Made by a program: the position numbers and the translations under genes. DNA of 64,000 bases from positions 2,173,501-2,237,500 of the forward strand of contig JADJCV010000004.1 in the NCBI GenBank assembly GCA_016703025.1. Direction: 5' to 3'. The notes under the pieces are model-generated. The model was not told the origin of the DNA. It worked only from the letters and a program-made list of their open reading frames with translations, and ran no database searches. This document shows positions 32,711-40,449 of the stretch, one piece after another; within the stretch, counting starts at the first letter, position 1; every line of letters starts with the position of its first letter. The stretch comes from Candidatus Avedoeria danica (lineage in GTDB: Bacteria; Chloroflexota; Anaerolineae; Epilineales; Epilineaceae).

Positions 32711-35062
32711 ATGAAGCGATTGCCGCGCCTCGCCGCGCTGCTGGCCGCCGCCGTCTTGGCGTCCTGCAGGCCCGGCGACTCAGGTTCCACGTTGCCCGAC
32801 GCCCACGGCACGACACCCGCCGCTGCCGCCGCCCCGGCCGAACATGCCCATGGCGCCGAGGCGTTGCCCGGCCTTGCCGCCGCCGAACACCCACAGCACC
32901 CCGGCACCGTCATGATGGCCGCCCGATTGGCGCAGATCGTCGCCGGCCTGACGCTGGATTCGGCCACGTACGAGAGTTCGATCCGTCTCAAGGCGCTGCA
33001 GAGCGCGCCGACCCCGGCCGACCCGCAACAGGCGTTCACGCGCGCCTACAGCATCGGCGTCGAACAGCTCGGCGCCGGCCAGTTCGAAGCGGCCATCCAG
33101 ACGTTCGAGGCGCTGCGGAGCCAGCTGCGGCAGCAGAGCCAGAGCATGACGGACTCGGAGGCGCTGCGGACGCTCACGTCGATGATCGGCGTCACATGGC
33201 TGCGCTTGGGCGAGGTCCGGAACTGCGCCGTGAACCACAACGCCGACTCGTGCCTGCTGCCGATCCAGGGCGGCGGCGTACATCAGGACACGACGGGCGT
33301 GGATCGCGCGATCCCCGAGTTCGAGCTCCTGCTCCGGGTCGACCCGGACGACCTGACGAGCCGCTGGCTGCTGAACGTCGCCCACATGGCCCGCGGCACC
33401 TGGCCGGACGGCGTGGCCGAGAAGCACCGCCTCGACGCGAGCCTGTTCGAATCGACCGCCGACATCGGCCGCTTCATGGATATCGCCCCCGCCCTCGGCG
33501 TCGACGCCGCGGGACTGGCAGGCGGCGTGATCATGGACGACTTCACGGGCGACGGGAACCTCGACATCCTGAACTCGTCGTGGGGCGTCTCGGACCCGTT
33601 GCACTTCTTCGTCAGCAACGGCGACGGCACGTTCGAGGACCGGACGGCGGCGGCCGGCCTGACCGGCCTCACCGGGGGGCTGAACATCGGCCAGGTGGAC
33701 TACGACGGCGACGGCTGGCTCGACTTCGTCATCTACCGCGGCGCCTGGCGGCTCGGCAGCACGACGTTCCCGAGCTCGCTCGTGCGCAACCGGGGCGACG
33801 GCACGTTCGAGGACGTCACCGAGGCGGCGGGCCTGCTGAGCTACCACCCGACGCAAGCCGGCGCATGGGCCGACTTCGACGCGGACGGCGACCTCGACCT
33901 CTTCTGCGGCAACGAGAACGCCGACGGGGGAACGACGCACCCCAACCAGCTCTGGCGCAACAACGGAGACGGGACGTTCACGGATATCGCCCGCGCGTCC
34001 GGCGTCGAGCTGCCCGGCTACACGAAGGGTGCGGCATGGGGTGACTTCGACAACGACGGCCGCCCGGACCTCTACCTCAGCCGAATGGGCCAGGACGACG
34101 TGCTCTGGCACAACGACGGGCCCGGCGAGGACGGCGCATGGCGCTTCAGCGACGTCACCGCCGCGGCCGGCGTGCGCGGCCCGCGCAACAGCTTCTCCAC
34201 GTGGTGGTGGGACTACGACAACGACGGCTGGCTCGACCTGATGGTCGCGCCGTTCGGCCAACAGGGTGCCGACGTCCGCCCGGCCGCCGACACATTGGCC
34301 GGTTTGCTCGATGTCCCGACGAACGCCTCCCGCCTCGCGCTGTACCGCAACAACGGCGACGGCACGTTCGAGGACGTGGCCCCCGCGGCCGGTGTCGACG
34401 GCGTGTTCTACGCCATGGGCACGAACTTCGGCGATCTGAACAACGACGGCTCGGAGGACTTCTACCTCGGCACCGGCAACCCCGACTACCGGGCGCTGGT
34501 GCCCAACAAGATGTTCCTGAACGCCGGCGACGGCACGTTCGACGACATCACGACCTCCGGCGGCTTTGGCAACCTCCAGAAGGGCCACGCCATCAGCTTC
34601 GCCGACCTCGACAACGACGGCGATCAGGACGTGTATGCCGATCTGGGCGGGGCGTACGAGGGCGACTGGTACCCCAACTCCCTGTTCGAGAACCCGGGCC
34701 ACGGCCAGCACTGGGTGACGCTGCGCTTGAAGGGCGACCGCGCGAACGGCTTCGCCGTCGGGGCGCGCGTGAAGGTGCGGCTGGCCACGCCGGCCGGTCC
34801 GCGCACGCTGCACCGGCTGGTGGGCACGGGCAGCAGCTTCGGCGCGAACAGCCTGCAGATCGAGCTCGGCCTCGGCGACGCGACGGCGGTCGAGGCCGTT
34901 GACGTGACGTGGCCGGGCGCCACCGCGCCCGAGGCATTCAGCGGCGTCGGCATGGACGCGATCTGGCAGCTCCGACACGGCACCGGCACCGCATCGCCCG
35001 TCGCGCAAGCCCCGTTCGGCCTGGGCGGCGGCGCGGGGACGGGCGAGCCGGCGGCGCCCTAG
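32711..35062 (+). CDS. FG-GAP/VCBS and UnbV (ASPIC) repeat lipoprotein
   Basis: 783 aa with a lipoprotein signal (lipobox LASC, about residues 16-19). Residues 110-250 look TPR-like (FTRAYSIGVEQLGAGQFEAA). The body is a run of FG-GAP/VCBS repeats with calcium-type loops (DFTGDGNLDI, DYDGDGWLDF, DFDADGDLDL, DFDNDGRPDL, DYDNDGWLDL, DLNNDGSEDF, DLDNDGDQDV), each paired with NGDGTFEDVT strands, predicting a seven-bladed propeller. The C terminus is an ASPIC/UnbV domain (GTGSSFGANSLQIELGLGDA, VTWPGA). Such CRTAC-like proteins are surface-exposed; ligand unknown. Confidence 0.9.
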   Translation: MKRLPRLAALLAAAVLASCRPGDSGSTLPDAHGTTPAAAAAPAEHAHGAEALPGLAAAEHPQHPGTVMMAARLAQIVAGLTLDSATYESSIRLKALQSAPTPADPQQAFTRAYSIGVEQLGAGQFEAAIQTFEALRSQLRQQSQSMTDSEALRTLTSMIGVTWLRLGEVRNCAVNHNADSCLLPIQGGGVHQDTTGVDRAIPEFELLLRVDPDDLTSRWLLNVAHMARGTWPDGVAEKHRLDASLFESTADIGRFMDIAPALGVDAAGLAGGVIMDDFTGDGNLDILNSSWGVSDPLHFFVSNGDGTFEDRTAAAGLTGLTGGLNIGQVDYDGDGWLDFVIYRGAWRLGSTTFPSSLVRNRGDGTFEDVTEAAGLLSYHPTQAGAWADFDADGDLDLFCGNENADGGTTHPNQLWRNNGDGTFTDIARASGVELPGYTKGAAWGDFDNDGRPDLYLSRMGQDDVLWHNDGPGEDGAWRFSDVTAAAGVRGPRNSFSTWWWDYDNDGWLDLMVAPFGQQGADVRPAADTLAGLLDVPTNASRLALYRNNGDGTFEDVAPAAGVDGVFYAMGTNFGDLNNDGSEDFYLGTGNPDYRALVPNKMFLNAGDGTFDDITTSGGFGNLQKGHAISFADLDNDGDQDVYADLGGAYEGDWYPNSLFENPGHGQHWVTLRLKGDRANGFAVGARVKVRLATPAGPRTLHRLVGTGSSFGANSLQIELGLGDATAVEAVDVTWPGATAPEAFSGVGMDAIWQLRHGTGTASPVAQAPFGLGGGAGTGEPAAP

Positions 35063-35134
35063 TACTCCGTCACTGGACACGCTTCGGATATCCGACGGAG
35101 GTAGTTGTCCGCAGACCCTGCAATGACAGAGTAC
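35060..35134. repeat. Imperfect inverted repeat after the FG-GAP gene
   Basis: Arms GTACTCCGTCACTG (35062-35075) and CAATGACAGAGTAC (35121-35134) match 12 of 14 as inverted repeats; TCGGATATCCGA (35084-35095) is a perfect palindrome nested inside. The left end overlaps the TAG stop of the FG-GAP gene. It could be a terminator or a small mobile repeat. Confidence 0.55.
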
Positions 35135-35180
35135 AAGCCGGCCGCTTCCGTCCGGCCAACGGGCCGACGCCACCGCTCCG

Positions 35181-35936
35181 CTATCGGCGGTCTTCAGCCG
35201 CGAGCATCTGCTTCAAGAACGCGCCCTCCGGTGCCGCCAGCACCGTGCCGATCGGCCCGGACTGCGCGATCCGGCCGCCCTCGAGCACCATCAGCCGATC
35301 GGCGAGCGCCTCGGCGTCGAGCGGGTCGTGCGTGATCAGGACGGCGACGCCTTCGAACGCACCGAGCACGTCGCCGAGCAGCGCGCGGATCCGCCCGCGG
35401 GCCGGGCGGTCGAGCGCGGCGAGCGGCTCGTCGAGCAGGAGGAGGCGCGGCTTGGCGATGAGGGCGCGGGCGAGTGCCACGCGCTGCGCCTCGCCGCCCG
35501 AGAGCGCGCCGGGCCGGGCATCGGCGCGGTGGCCGACGCCGAGGTGATCCAGGGCGTCCATTGCGCGCGCCCGGGCCTCGGCGGCGGGCACTGCGCGAGC
35601 GCGCAGCGGGAATGCGGCATTCTCGACGGCCGAGAGGTGCGGGAAGAGCGCGAGATCCTGGAAGACGACGCCGATCGGCCGCGCCTGCGGCGGGACATGG
35701 ACCGGCGGCCGGACGGCGCGGCCCCGCTCGTCAACGGCGGCGTCGTCCCACACGACGCCGTCCAGCGCCACGCGCCCCGTGTCCGGCCGGACGAGCCCGG
35801 CGATCACCGCGAGCAGCGTGCTCTTCCCGGCGCCGTTCGGACCGACGACGGCGCACGTCTCACCGGCCGCCGCGGCGAACGCGACGTCAAGGCACAGCGG
35901 GCCGCGGCGGAGGCGAACGCCGACGTCGAGGCTCAC
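35181..35936 (-). CDS. modC: Molybdate ABC transporter ATP-binding protein
   Basis: 251 aa from GTG 35936. Walker A VVGPNGAGKSTLL, Q-loop VFQDLALFPHL, signature LSGGEAQRVALARALI, Walker B LLLLDEPLAALD and the switch His in LITHDPLDAEAL are intact. It lacks the C-terminal TOBE (MOP) domain of longer ModC proteins. It follows modB by 10 bp. No modA binding-protein gene is adjacent. Molybdate is inferred from permease similarity and from mobA nearby; tungstate or sulphate is possible. Confidence 0.85.
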   Translation of the reverse strand: MSLDVGVRLRRGPLCLDVAFAAAAGETCAVVGPNGAGKSTLLAVIAGLVRPDTGRVALDGVVWDDAAVDERGRAVRPPVHVPPQARPIGVVFQDLALFPHLSAVENAAFPLRARAVPAAEARARAMDALDHLGVGHRADARPGALSGGEAQRVALARALIAKPRLLLLDEPLAALDRPARGRIRALLGDVLGAFEGVAVLITHDPLDAEALADRLMVLEGGRIAQSGPIGTVLAAPEGAFLKQMLAAEDRR

Positions 35937-35946
35937 GCGGGCGATC

Positions 35947-36753
35947 TCACGCCGCGCCGAAGAGGCGCCGGTGGAGGGCGATGAGCACCGTCGCCGCGAC
36001 GGCGACGAGGAGCAGCGAGACGACGATCGCGGCGTCCGGGTCCGTCTGCAGCAGCTCGTACACCGCCAGCGGCAGCGTCTGCGTGCGGCCCTGCAGGTTG
36101 CCGGCGAACGTGATCGTGGCGCCGAACTCGCCGAGCGCGCGCGCCCAGCCAAGTGCGACGCCGGCGGCGACCTGCGCGCCGAGGAGCGGCAGCGTGACGC
36201 GCCGGAGCGTGTAGGCGCGCGACGAGCCCATGACGGCGGCCGCGTCGTCCAGCCGCGGGTCCAGCGCCCGGAAGCCCCCTTCGACGGCCAGCGCCACGAG
36301 CGGCAGGCTGACGAACGTGGCGGCGACGACCGCGCCGGCCGTCGTGAACGGCAGCTGGACGCCCAGCTGAGCGAGCGGAGCACCGACGATCCCGCGCCGA
36401 CCGAGCGCCGCGAGCAGCCCGACGCCGCCGACGACCGGCGGCAGGACGAGCGGCAAGAGCACGACCGGACGGACGACGGCCATCGCGCGATCCCCGCCGC
36501 GCGCCAGCCACCAGCCGAGCGGGAAGCCGAAGACGAACGCCGCGGCCGTCGCCGCCGACGAGACGAGGAGCGACAGCCTGAGGGCGGCCAATGTCGACGG
36601 TTCGCCCAGGACGTCCATCGCACGGCCCCACGGTGCGCGAGCGGCAAGACCGACGAGCGGCAGCAACAGGAACGCAACGGCGACGAGGGCAGCGGCGCGG
36701 GCGAGGGCAGGGGCGCGGCGGGTGGGGTGGGCGGGGCGGGCGGGGGAGGGCAT
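35947..36753 (-). CDS. modB: Molybdate-type ABC transporter permease
   Basis: 268 aa, six membrane helices. The EAA cytoplasmic loop is DAAAVMGSSRAYTLRRVTLP with the GWARALGEFGATITFAGN ending typical of ModB/WtpB permeases. PVVLLPLVLPPVVGGVGLL is the characteristic helix. TATACT lies 6 nt upstream of the ATG, fitting leaderless transcription of the modBC pair. It is divergent from the sortase gene (100 bp). Confidence 0.88.
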   Translation of the reverse strand: MPSPARPAHPTRRAPALARAAALVAVAFLLLPLVGLAARAPWGRAMDVLGEPSTLAALRLSLLVSSAATAAAFVFGFPLGWWLARGGDRAMAVVRPVVLLPLVLPPVVGGVGLLAALGRRGIVGAPLAQLGVQLPFTTAGAVVAATFVSLPLVALAVEGGFRALDPRLDDAAAVMGSSRAYTLRRVTLPLLGAQVAAGVALGWARALGEFGATITFAGNLQGRTQTLPLAVYELLQTDPDAAIVVSLLLVAVAATVLIALHRRLFGAA

Positions 36754-36759
36754 GGCGGG

Positions 36760-36765
36760 AGTATA
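36760..36765 (-). promoter_or_regulatory. -10 element (TATACT) for modBC
   Basis: TATACT on the minus strand, 6 nt before the modB ATG; no -35 recognised. Confidence 0.5.
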
Positions 36766-36840
36766 CCGTGGCGGAACGGCGCGTCGCGGCGGCGACGGTG
36801 GTGCTCACGGCAGCGACGACGGTGGCCGAGGGGGCCGGGC

Positions 36841-36846
36841 TATCAT
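36841..36846 (+). promoter_or_regulatory. -10 element (TATCAT) for the sortase gene
   Basis: TATCAT 7 nt before the ATG at 36854; it overlaps the alternative ATG at 36845, which argues for the later start. Confidence 0.45.
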
Positions 36847-36853
36847 GTGGCGC

Positions 36854-37953
36854 ATGGCTATCCGACCGCCCTTCGGCACTGCGCTCCGCCGTGCCGCCGC
36901 CCATGCGCTGGCTGCCGTCGCCCGCAGCGTCGGGACGCTGCTGCTGTTGTGCGGCGCGCTCCTTGTCGTCGTCGGGCTCGGCGTGCGCCTGTCCCGGCAG
37001 CGGCAACTGGCAGCCGACGAACGGCTGCGCCTCGCTCCGCGGTTCGAGGACACGGTGGGGCAGCGCGTGTTGGGCGCAGAAGCCGAACGGGCGCCGCGGG
37101 CGACGGGCGCGGCAGTGCCGCCGGCGGCCACGGCGCCTCCGACCACCCGGCCACCGAGCACGCCGGGTGCGAAGCGCGTGGCGGACCGGGGACCATCCGT
37201 GTCGCTGGCGCCGCGGGTGGTCGTGTTCGGCGCAGCCGACGAACGTGGGGCGGCCAGCGCGACGCCGCTGCGGCGGTTTGGCAAGGGGAGGGGAGGGGCT
37301 GGGCAAGGAACCGAAGGGACCGAAGGGACCGAAGGGACCGAAGGGACCTATGGGACCTAGGGACCTATGGGACCTATGGGATCTACGCGACGCCGACTCC
37401 AGAAGCGTTGGGTGCGGATTCAGGCCCGGGCCGTGTGGCAGCGCCGGACCGGATTCTCATCCAATCGATTGGTGTGGATCGGCCGGTGGTGCCGATCGGG
37501 TGGACGACGGAGGTCGTAGACAACGCGACGTTGCGCAGCGTATGGCGCACGGCCGACGATGCCGCGGGCTGGCACGAGACTTCGGCGCCGCTCGGCGGCG
37601 TCGGGAACACCGTCGTCAGCGGGCACAACAACATCGCCGGTGCGGTGTTCCGGTCGTTGCACGAGCTCGCGGTCGGCGACACCGTGACGCTGCGCGCCGG
37701 CGCGGCCGAGATCCGCTATGCCGTCGAGCGGACGTTCATCGTCCAGGAGGACGGCGCCACGGACGACGATCGGCGGGCCAACAACCGCTGGATCGAGCCG
37801 ACGGACGACGAGCGTCTGACGCTGGTGACGTGCTACCCGCCGTGGGGGAACACGCATCGGCTCATCGTCATCGCCCGGCCGGTCGTGTACATTCTGCCGA
37901 CGGCGGTTTCCGATGCCGCCGCGACAAGAGCCGCTACGGGAGAGGTGCGATGA
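36854..37953 (+). pseudogene. Sortase, frameshifted in a tandem-repeat linker
   Basis: From ATG 36854 the protein has a membrane anchor (SVGTLLLLCGALLVVVGLGV), a basic/Pro-rich stem, then a GTE/GTY tripeptide repeat ending at TAG 37358-37360. Restoring one base there reconnects it to a complete sortase catalytic domain one frame over (about 37384-37953): ILIQSIGVDRPVVPIGW, catalytic His in VVSGHNN (codon 37624), Cys in LTLVTCYPPWG (codon 37831) and Arg in VIARPV (codon 37876). The repaired protein would be 366 aa. All catalytic residues are intact, so the lesion is recent, programmed, or an assembly error. The end overlaps selA by ATGA. No LPxTG-type substrate is seen nearby. Confidence 0.85.
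37311..37383 (+). repeat. 9-bp tandem repeat with one 8-bp unit
   Basis: Four units GAAGGGACC are followed by TATGGGACC, then a short unit TAGGGACC (37358-37365, one T missing), then TATGGGACC and TATGGGATC. Full units keep the frame (Gly-Thr-Glu or Gly-Thr-Tyr); the 8-bp unit creates TAG and shifts the frame. Confidence 0.95.
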
Positions 37954-39431
37954 CCGCAGGGACGCGCAGCACGGCAGCAAACGTCGACGACCCCCGCCGC
38001 GCCCTGCCCGCCGTCGACGCCCTCGCCGACGCCGCCGCGGCCGCCGCGCCCTCCACCACCGACGCCGGCCGCGGCCTGCTCGTCGCCATCGCGCGCGAGG
38101 TGCTGGACGACGCGCGGGCGCGGCTGGCGGGGGCCGCGGGTGGGAATCACGACGGCGTCGGAACTTCCCGCACGGACGACCTCGCCGCGCCGTTCGGCGT
38201 CGACGACCTCATCGCCGATGTCGTCGAGCGCACAGCCGCGATCTTGACCCCACGACCCCGCCACGTCGTCAACGCCACCGGCGTGATCCTCCACACCAAC
38301 CTCGGCCGGGCGCCCGTCAGCCGTGCCGCGGCAGCGGCGATGGCGGAAGCGGCGGCCGGCTACAACGACCTGGAGTACGACCTCGCCTCCGGCCGCCGCG
38401 GCAGCCGGCACGACGTCGTCGCGCCGCTCCTCGCACGCCTGTCGGGCGCCGAGGCGGCGCTCGTCGTGAACAACAACGCCGGGGCGACGCTGCTCGTCGT
38501 CGCGGCGCTGGCGGCCGGGCGGGGCGTCATCGTGTCGCGCGGGCAGCTCGTCGAGATCGGCGGCGGCTACCGGATCCCGGACGTGATGGCTGCCGGCGGC
38601 GCGCGGCTCGTCGAGGTCGGGACGACGAATCGGACGCGGCTGGCGGACTACGAGCGGGCGATCGACGAGACGACGGCGCTGCTGCTGCGGGTCCACACGA
38701 GCAACTTCCGGATCACCGGCTTCACCGCCGCGGTCGGCCTCGACGACCTCGTCGCCCTGGGCCGCAAGCACGCCGTGCCGGTCGTCGACGATCTCGGCAG
38801 CGGCAGCTTCATCGACGTGGCGCCGTTCGGCCTGTCGCCCGAGCCCACCGTGCAGGAGAGCATCGCCGCCGGCGCTGACGCGGTGACGTTCAGCGGCGAC
38901 AAGCTCCTCGGCGGCCCGCAAGCCGGCCTGATCGTCGGACGCGCCGCGATCATCGCCCGCCTGCGCGCCCACCCGCTGTGCCGCGCGCTGCGGCCCGACA
39001 AGGCGACGCTGGCGGGACTGGCGGTGACGCTGCAGAGCTATCTGCGCGGGCGGGCGATCGACGACGTGCCGGTGTGGCGGATGATCGGCGCTGACGTCGA
39101 GGGATTGCGGACGCGAGCGACACGGTGGCTGGACGATCTGCCGGCCACCGGCCGGGGAAGCGCGACGCTCTCCGTGCGCACGTCGTCGAGCGCGATCGGC
39201 GGCGGGAGCCTGCCCGGCGAGACGCTGCCGACGTTCGTGCTGGCCGTCGCAACGCCCCACCCCGACGCCCTCGCCGCCCGGCTGCGCGCCGCCGACCCGC
39301 CCGTCATCGCCCGTGTCGAGGACGATGCGGTGCTCCTGGACCCGCGGACGGTGTTGCCGGACGAGGACGAGCACGTCGTCAAGGCCCTACGCCAATCCCT
39401 CGCCCCGGCCCACCTCCCAACGTCCGCGTAG
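37950..39431 (+). CDS. selA: L-seryl-tRNA(Sec) selenium transferase
   Basis: 493-aa PLP enzyme converting Ser-tRNA(Sec) to Sec-tRNA(Sec). RPRHVVNATGVILHTNLGRAP, YNDLEYDLASGRRGSRH, ALVVNNNAGATLL, VSRGQLVEIGGGYRIPDVM, LVEVGTTNRTRLADY, VVDDLGSGSF and the PLP lysine motif FSGDKLLGGPQAG (Lys about 318) are all canonical. The start overlaps the preceding stop (ATGA) with a GGGAGAGG ribosome site. No selB, selC tRNA or selD is near. Its TAG stop is the leading part of a GTAGGGGC palindrome. Confidence 0.95.
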   Translation: MTAGTRSTAANVDDPRRALPAVDALADAAAAAAPSTTDAGRGLLVAIAREVLDDARARLAGAAGGNHDGVGTSRTDDLAAPFGVDDLIADVVERTAAILTPRPRHVVNATGVILHTNLGRAPVSRAAAAAMAEAAAGYNDLEYDLASGRRGSRHDVVAPLLARLSGAEAALVVNNNAGATLLVVAALAAGRGVIVSRGQLVEIGGGYRIPDVMAAGGARLVEVGTTNRTRLADYERAIDETTALLLRVHTSNFRITGFTAAVGLDDLVALGRKHAVPVVDDLGSGSFIDVAPFGLSPEPTVQESIAAGADAVTFSGDKLLGGPQAGLIVGRAAIIARLRAHPLCRALRPDKATLAGLAVTLQSYLRGRAIDDVPVWRMIGADVEGLRTRATRWLDDLPATGRGSATLSVRTSSSAIGGGSLPGETLPTFVLAVATPHPDALAARLRAADPPVIARVEDDAVLLDPRTVLPDEDEHVVKALRQSLAPAHLPTSA

Positions 39432-39459
39432 GGGCGACGCATGCGTCGCCCGCAGGCCG
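39428..39459. repeat. GTAGGGGC palindrome at the selA stop
   Basis: GGGCGACGCATGCGTCGCCC (39432-39451), a perfect 20-bp palindrome, then GCAGGCC. Its leading GTAG supplies the selA stop codon. Confidence 0.85.
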
Positions 39460-39469
39460 CTCGCTCCCG

Positions 39470-40195
39470 TCACTTCCCCCGCCCCCCCATCACCGCCGTG
39501 AACACCCCGAGCCCGATGAACGCCCCGCCCGCCACCCACCGCCCCGCCACTTGCGCCCGCCGCCCGCCGCCCCGCACCAGCACCGGCCCTACCGTCCCGG
39601 CCGCGACCGCGTAGGCCGAGTCCGTGCAGGCGGCGATGGCGATGAACAGCGCCCCGAGGGCCAGGCTCTGCGGCAGGGCCGGCGCGTCCGCGCGCATGAA
39701 CTGCGGCAGGAACGCGGCGAAGAAGAGCGCGGTCTTAGGGTTGAAGAGGGCGACGATGACGGCGTCGCGGAACACGCGGCGGACGTCGGGTGCGTGGGCG
39801 AGCGACGCCGTCGATGCGGACGACGTGCGCGACGCGGCTGCCTGCGCATCGGCAGACACGACAGCCGACGCCACCGGCGCGGTGCTGCGGATCGTCTGCA
39901 CGCCCATATAGACGAGGTACAGCGCGCCCGCGTACTTCACGAGCGTGAACGCCACGGACGACGCCGCGAACAGCGCCGCCAGCCCGATCGATGCCCCGAG
40001 CATGTTGCCGAGGTTGCCGAGCGCGATGCCCCCGACGGACGCGAGGCCGACGCGCCGGCCCTGCAGGAGGCTGCGGGAGACGATGAAGACGACGGCCGGG
40101 CCGGGGGTGACGGCGAGGACGAGGCTGGCAAGGAGGAAGGTGGAGAGGACCGAGCCGCTGGGCAGCCATCGACCGAGCCCAGATTCGAGCTGCAT
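39470..40195 (-). CDS. LysE/RhtB-family amino-acid exporter
   Basis: 241 aa with six hydrophobic segments. TPGPAVVFIVSRSLLQGRRVG (the LysE signature), GNLGNMLGASIGL, ALYLVYMGVQTIRS and FNPKTALFFAAFLPQF are the family marks. It probably exports an amino acid or related metabolite. The loop at about residues 113-138 is Ala/Ser-rich and longer than usual. It is convergent with selA and divergent from the YhaN-like gene. Confidence 0.88.
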   Translation of the reverse strand: MQLESGLGRWLPSGSVLSTFLLASLVLAVTPGPAVVFIVSRSLLQGRRVGLASVGGIALGNLGNMLGASIGLAALFAASSVAFTLVKYAGALYLVYMGVQTIRSTAPVASAVVSADAQAAASRTSSASTASLAHAPDVRRVFRDAVIVALFNPKTALFFAAFLPQFMRADAPALPQSLALGALFIAIAACTDSAYAVAAGTVGPVLVRGGGRRAQVAGRWVAGGAFIGLGVFTAVMGGRGK

Positions 40196-40374
40196 GATCC
40201 CCCCGGCCTGTCGACCGCACGGTCATCGACGCAGAAAAGCCCGCCCCGTACACCCGCACGGGACGACGAACTCGAGGCTACGCGCGTTGCCGTGGCAGAG
40301 CAACTCGCCGCACAACAGCCGCCGACGCCGCTATCATCACCGCCGCCCGACTTCCTCTCCCCCCAACCCGTGAT

Positions 40375-40421
40375 CCTCCCCCTCCCCCAGACTTGGGGGA
40401 GGGGGTCGGGGGGAGAGGGCC
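40375..40421. repeat. Long hairpin repeat, copy B
   Basis: CCTCCCCCTCCCCC, short loop, GGGGGAGGGGG, then GGGGGGAGAGGGCC; same family as 3391-3480 and 56269-56328. It lies 30 bp before the YhaN-like gene. Confidence 0.8.
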
Positions 40422-40449
40422 TCCCGCAACCCGTCGAGGACCCCGCCCC

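Noticed and set aside
35181..36677. A single fused 498-residue minus-strand protein over modC and modB
   Set aside because: Its first half is an out-of-frame reading of modB; the true permease is in another frame (35947-36753) and modC starts at GTG 35936.
37311..37383. Classical phase variation by repeat-unit gain or loss in the sortase
   Set aside because: The unit is 9 bp, so copy-number change keeps the frame; only a single-base indel explains the break.
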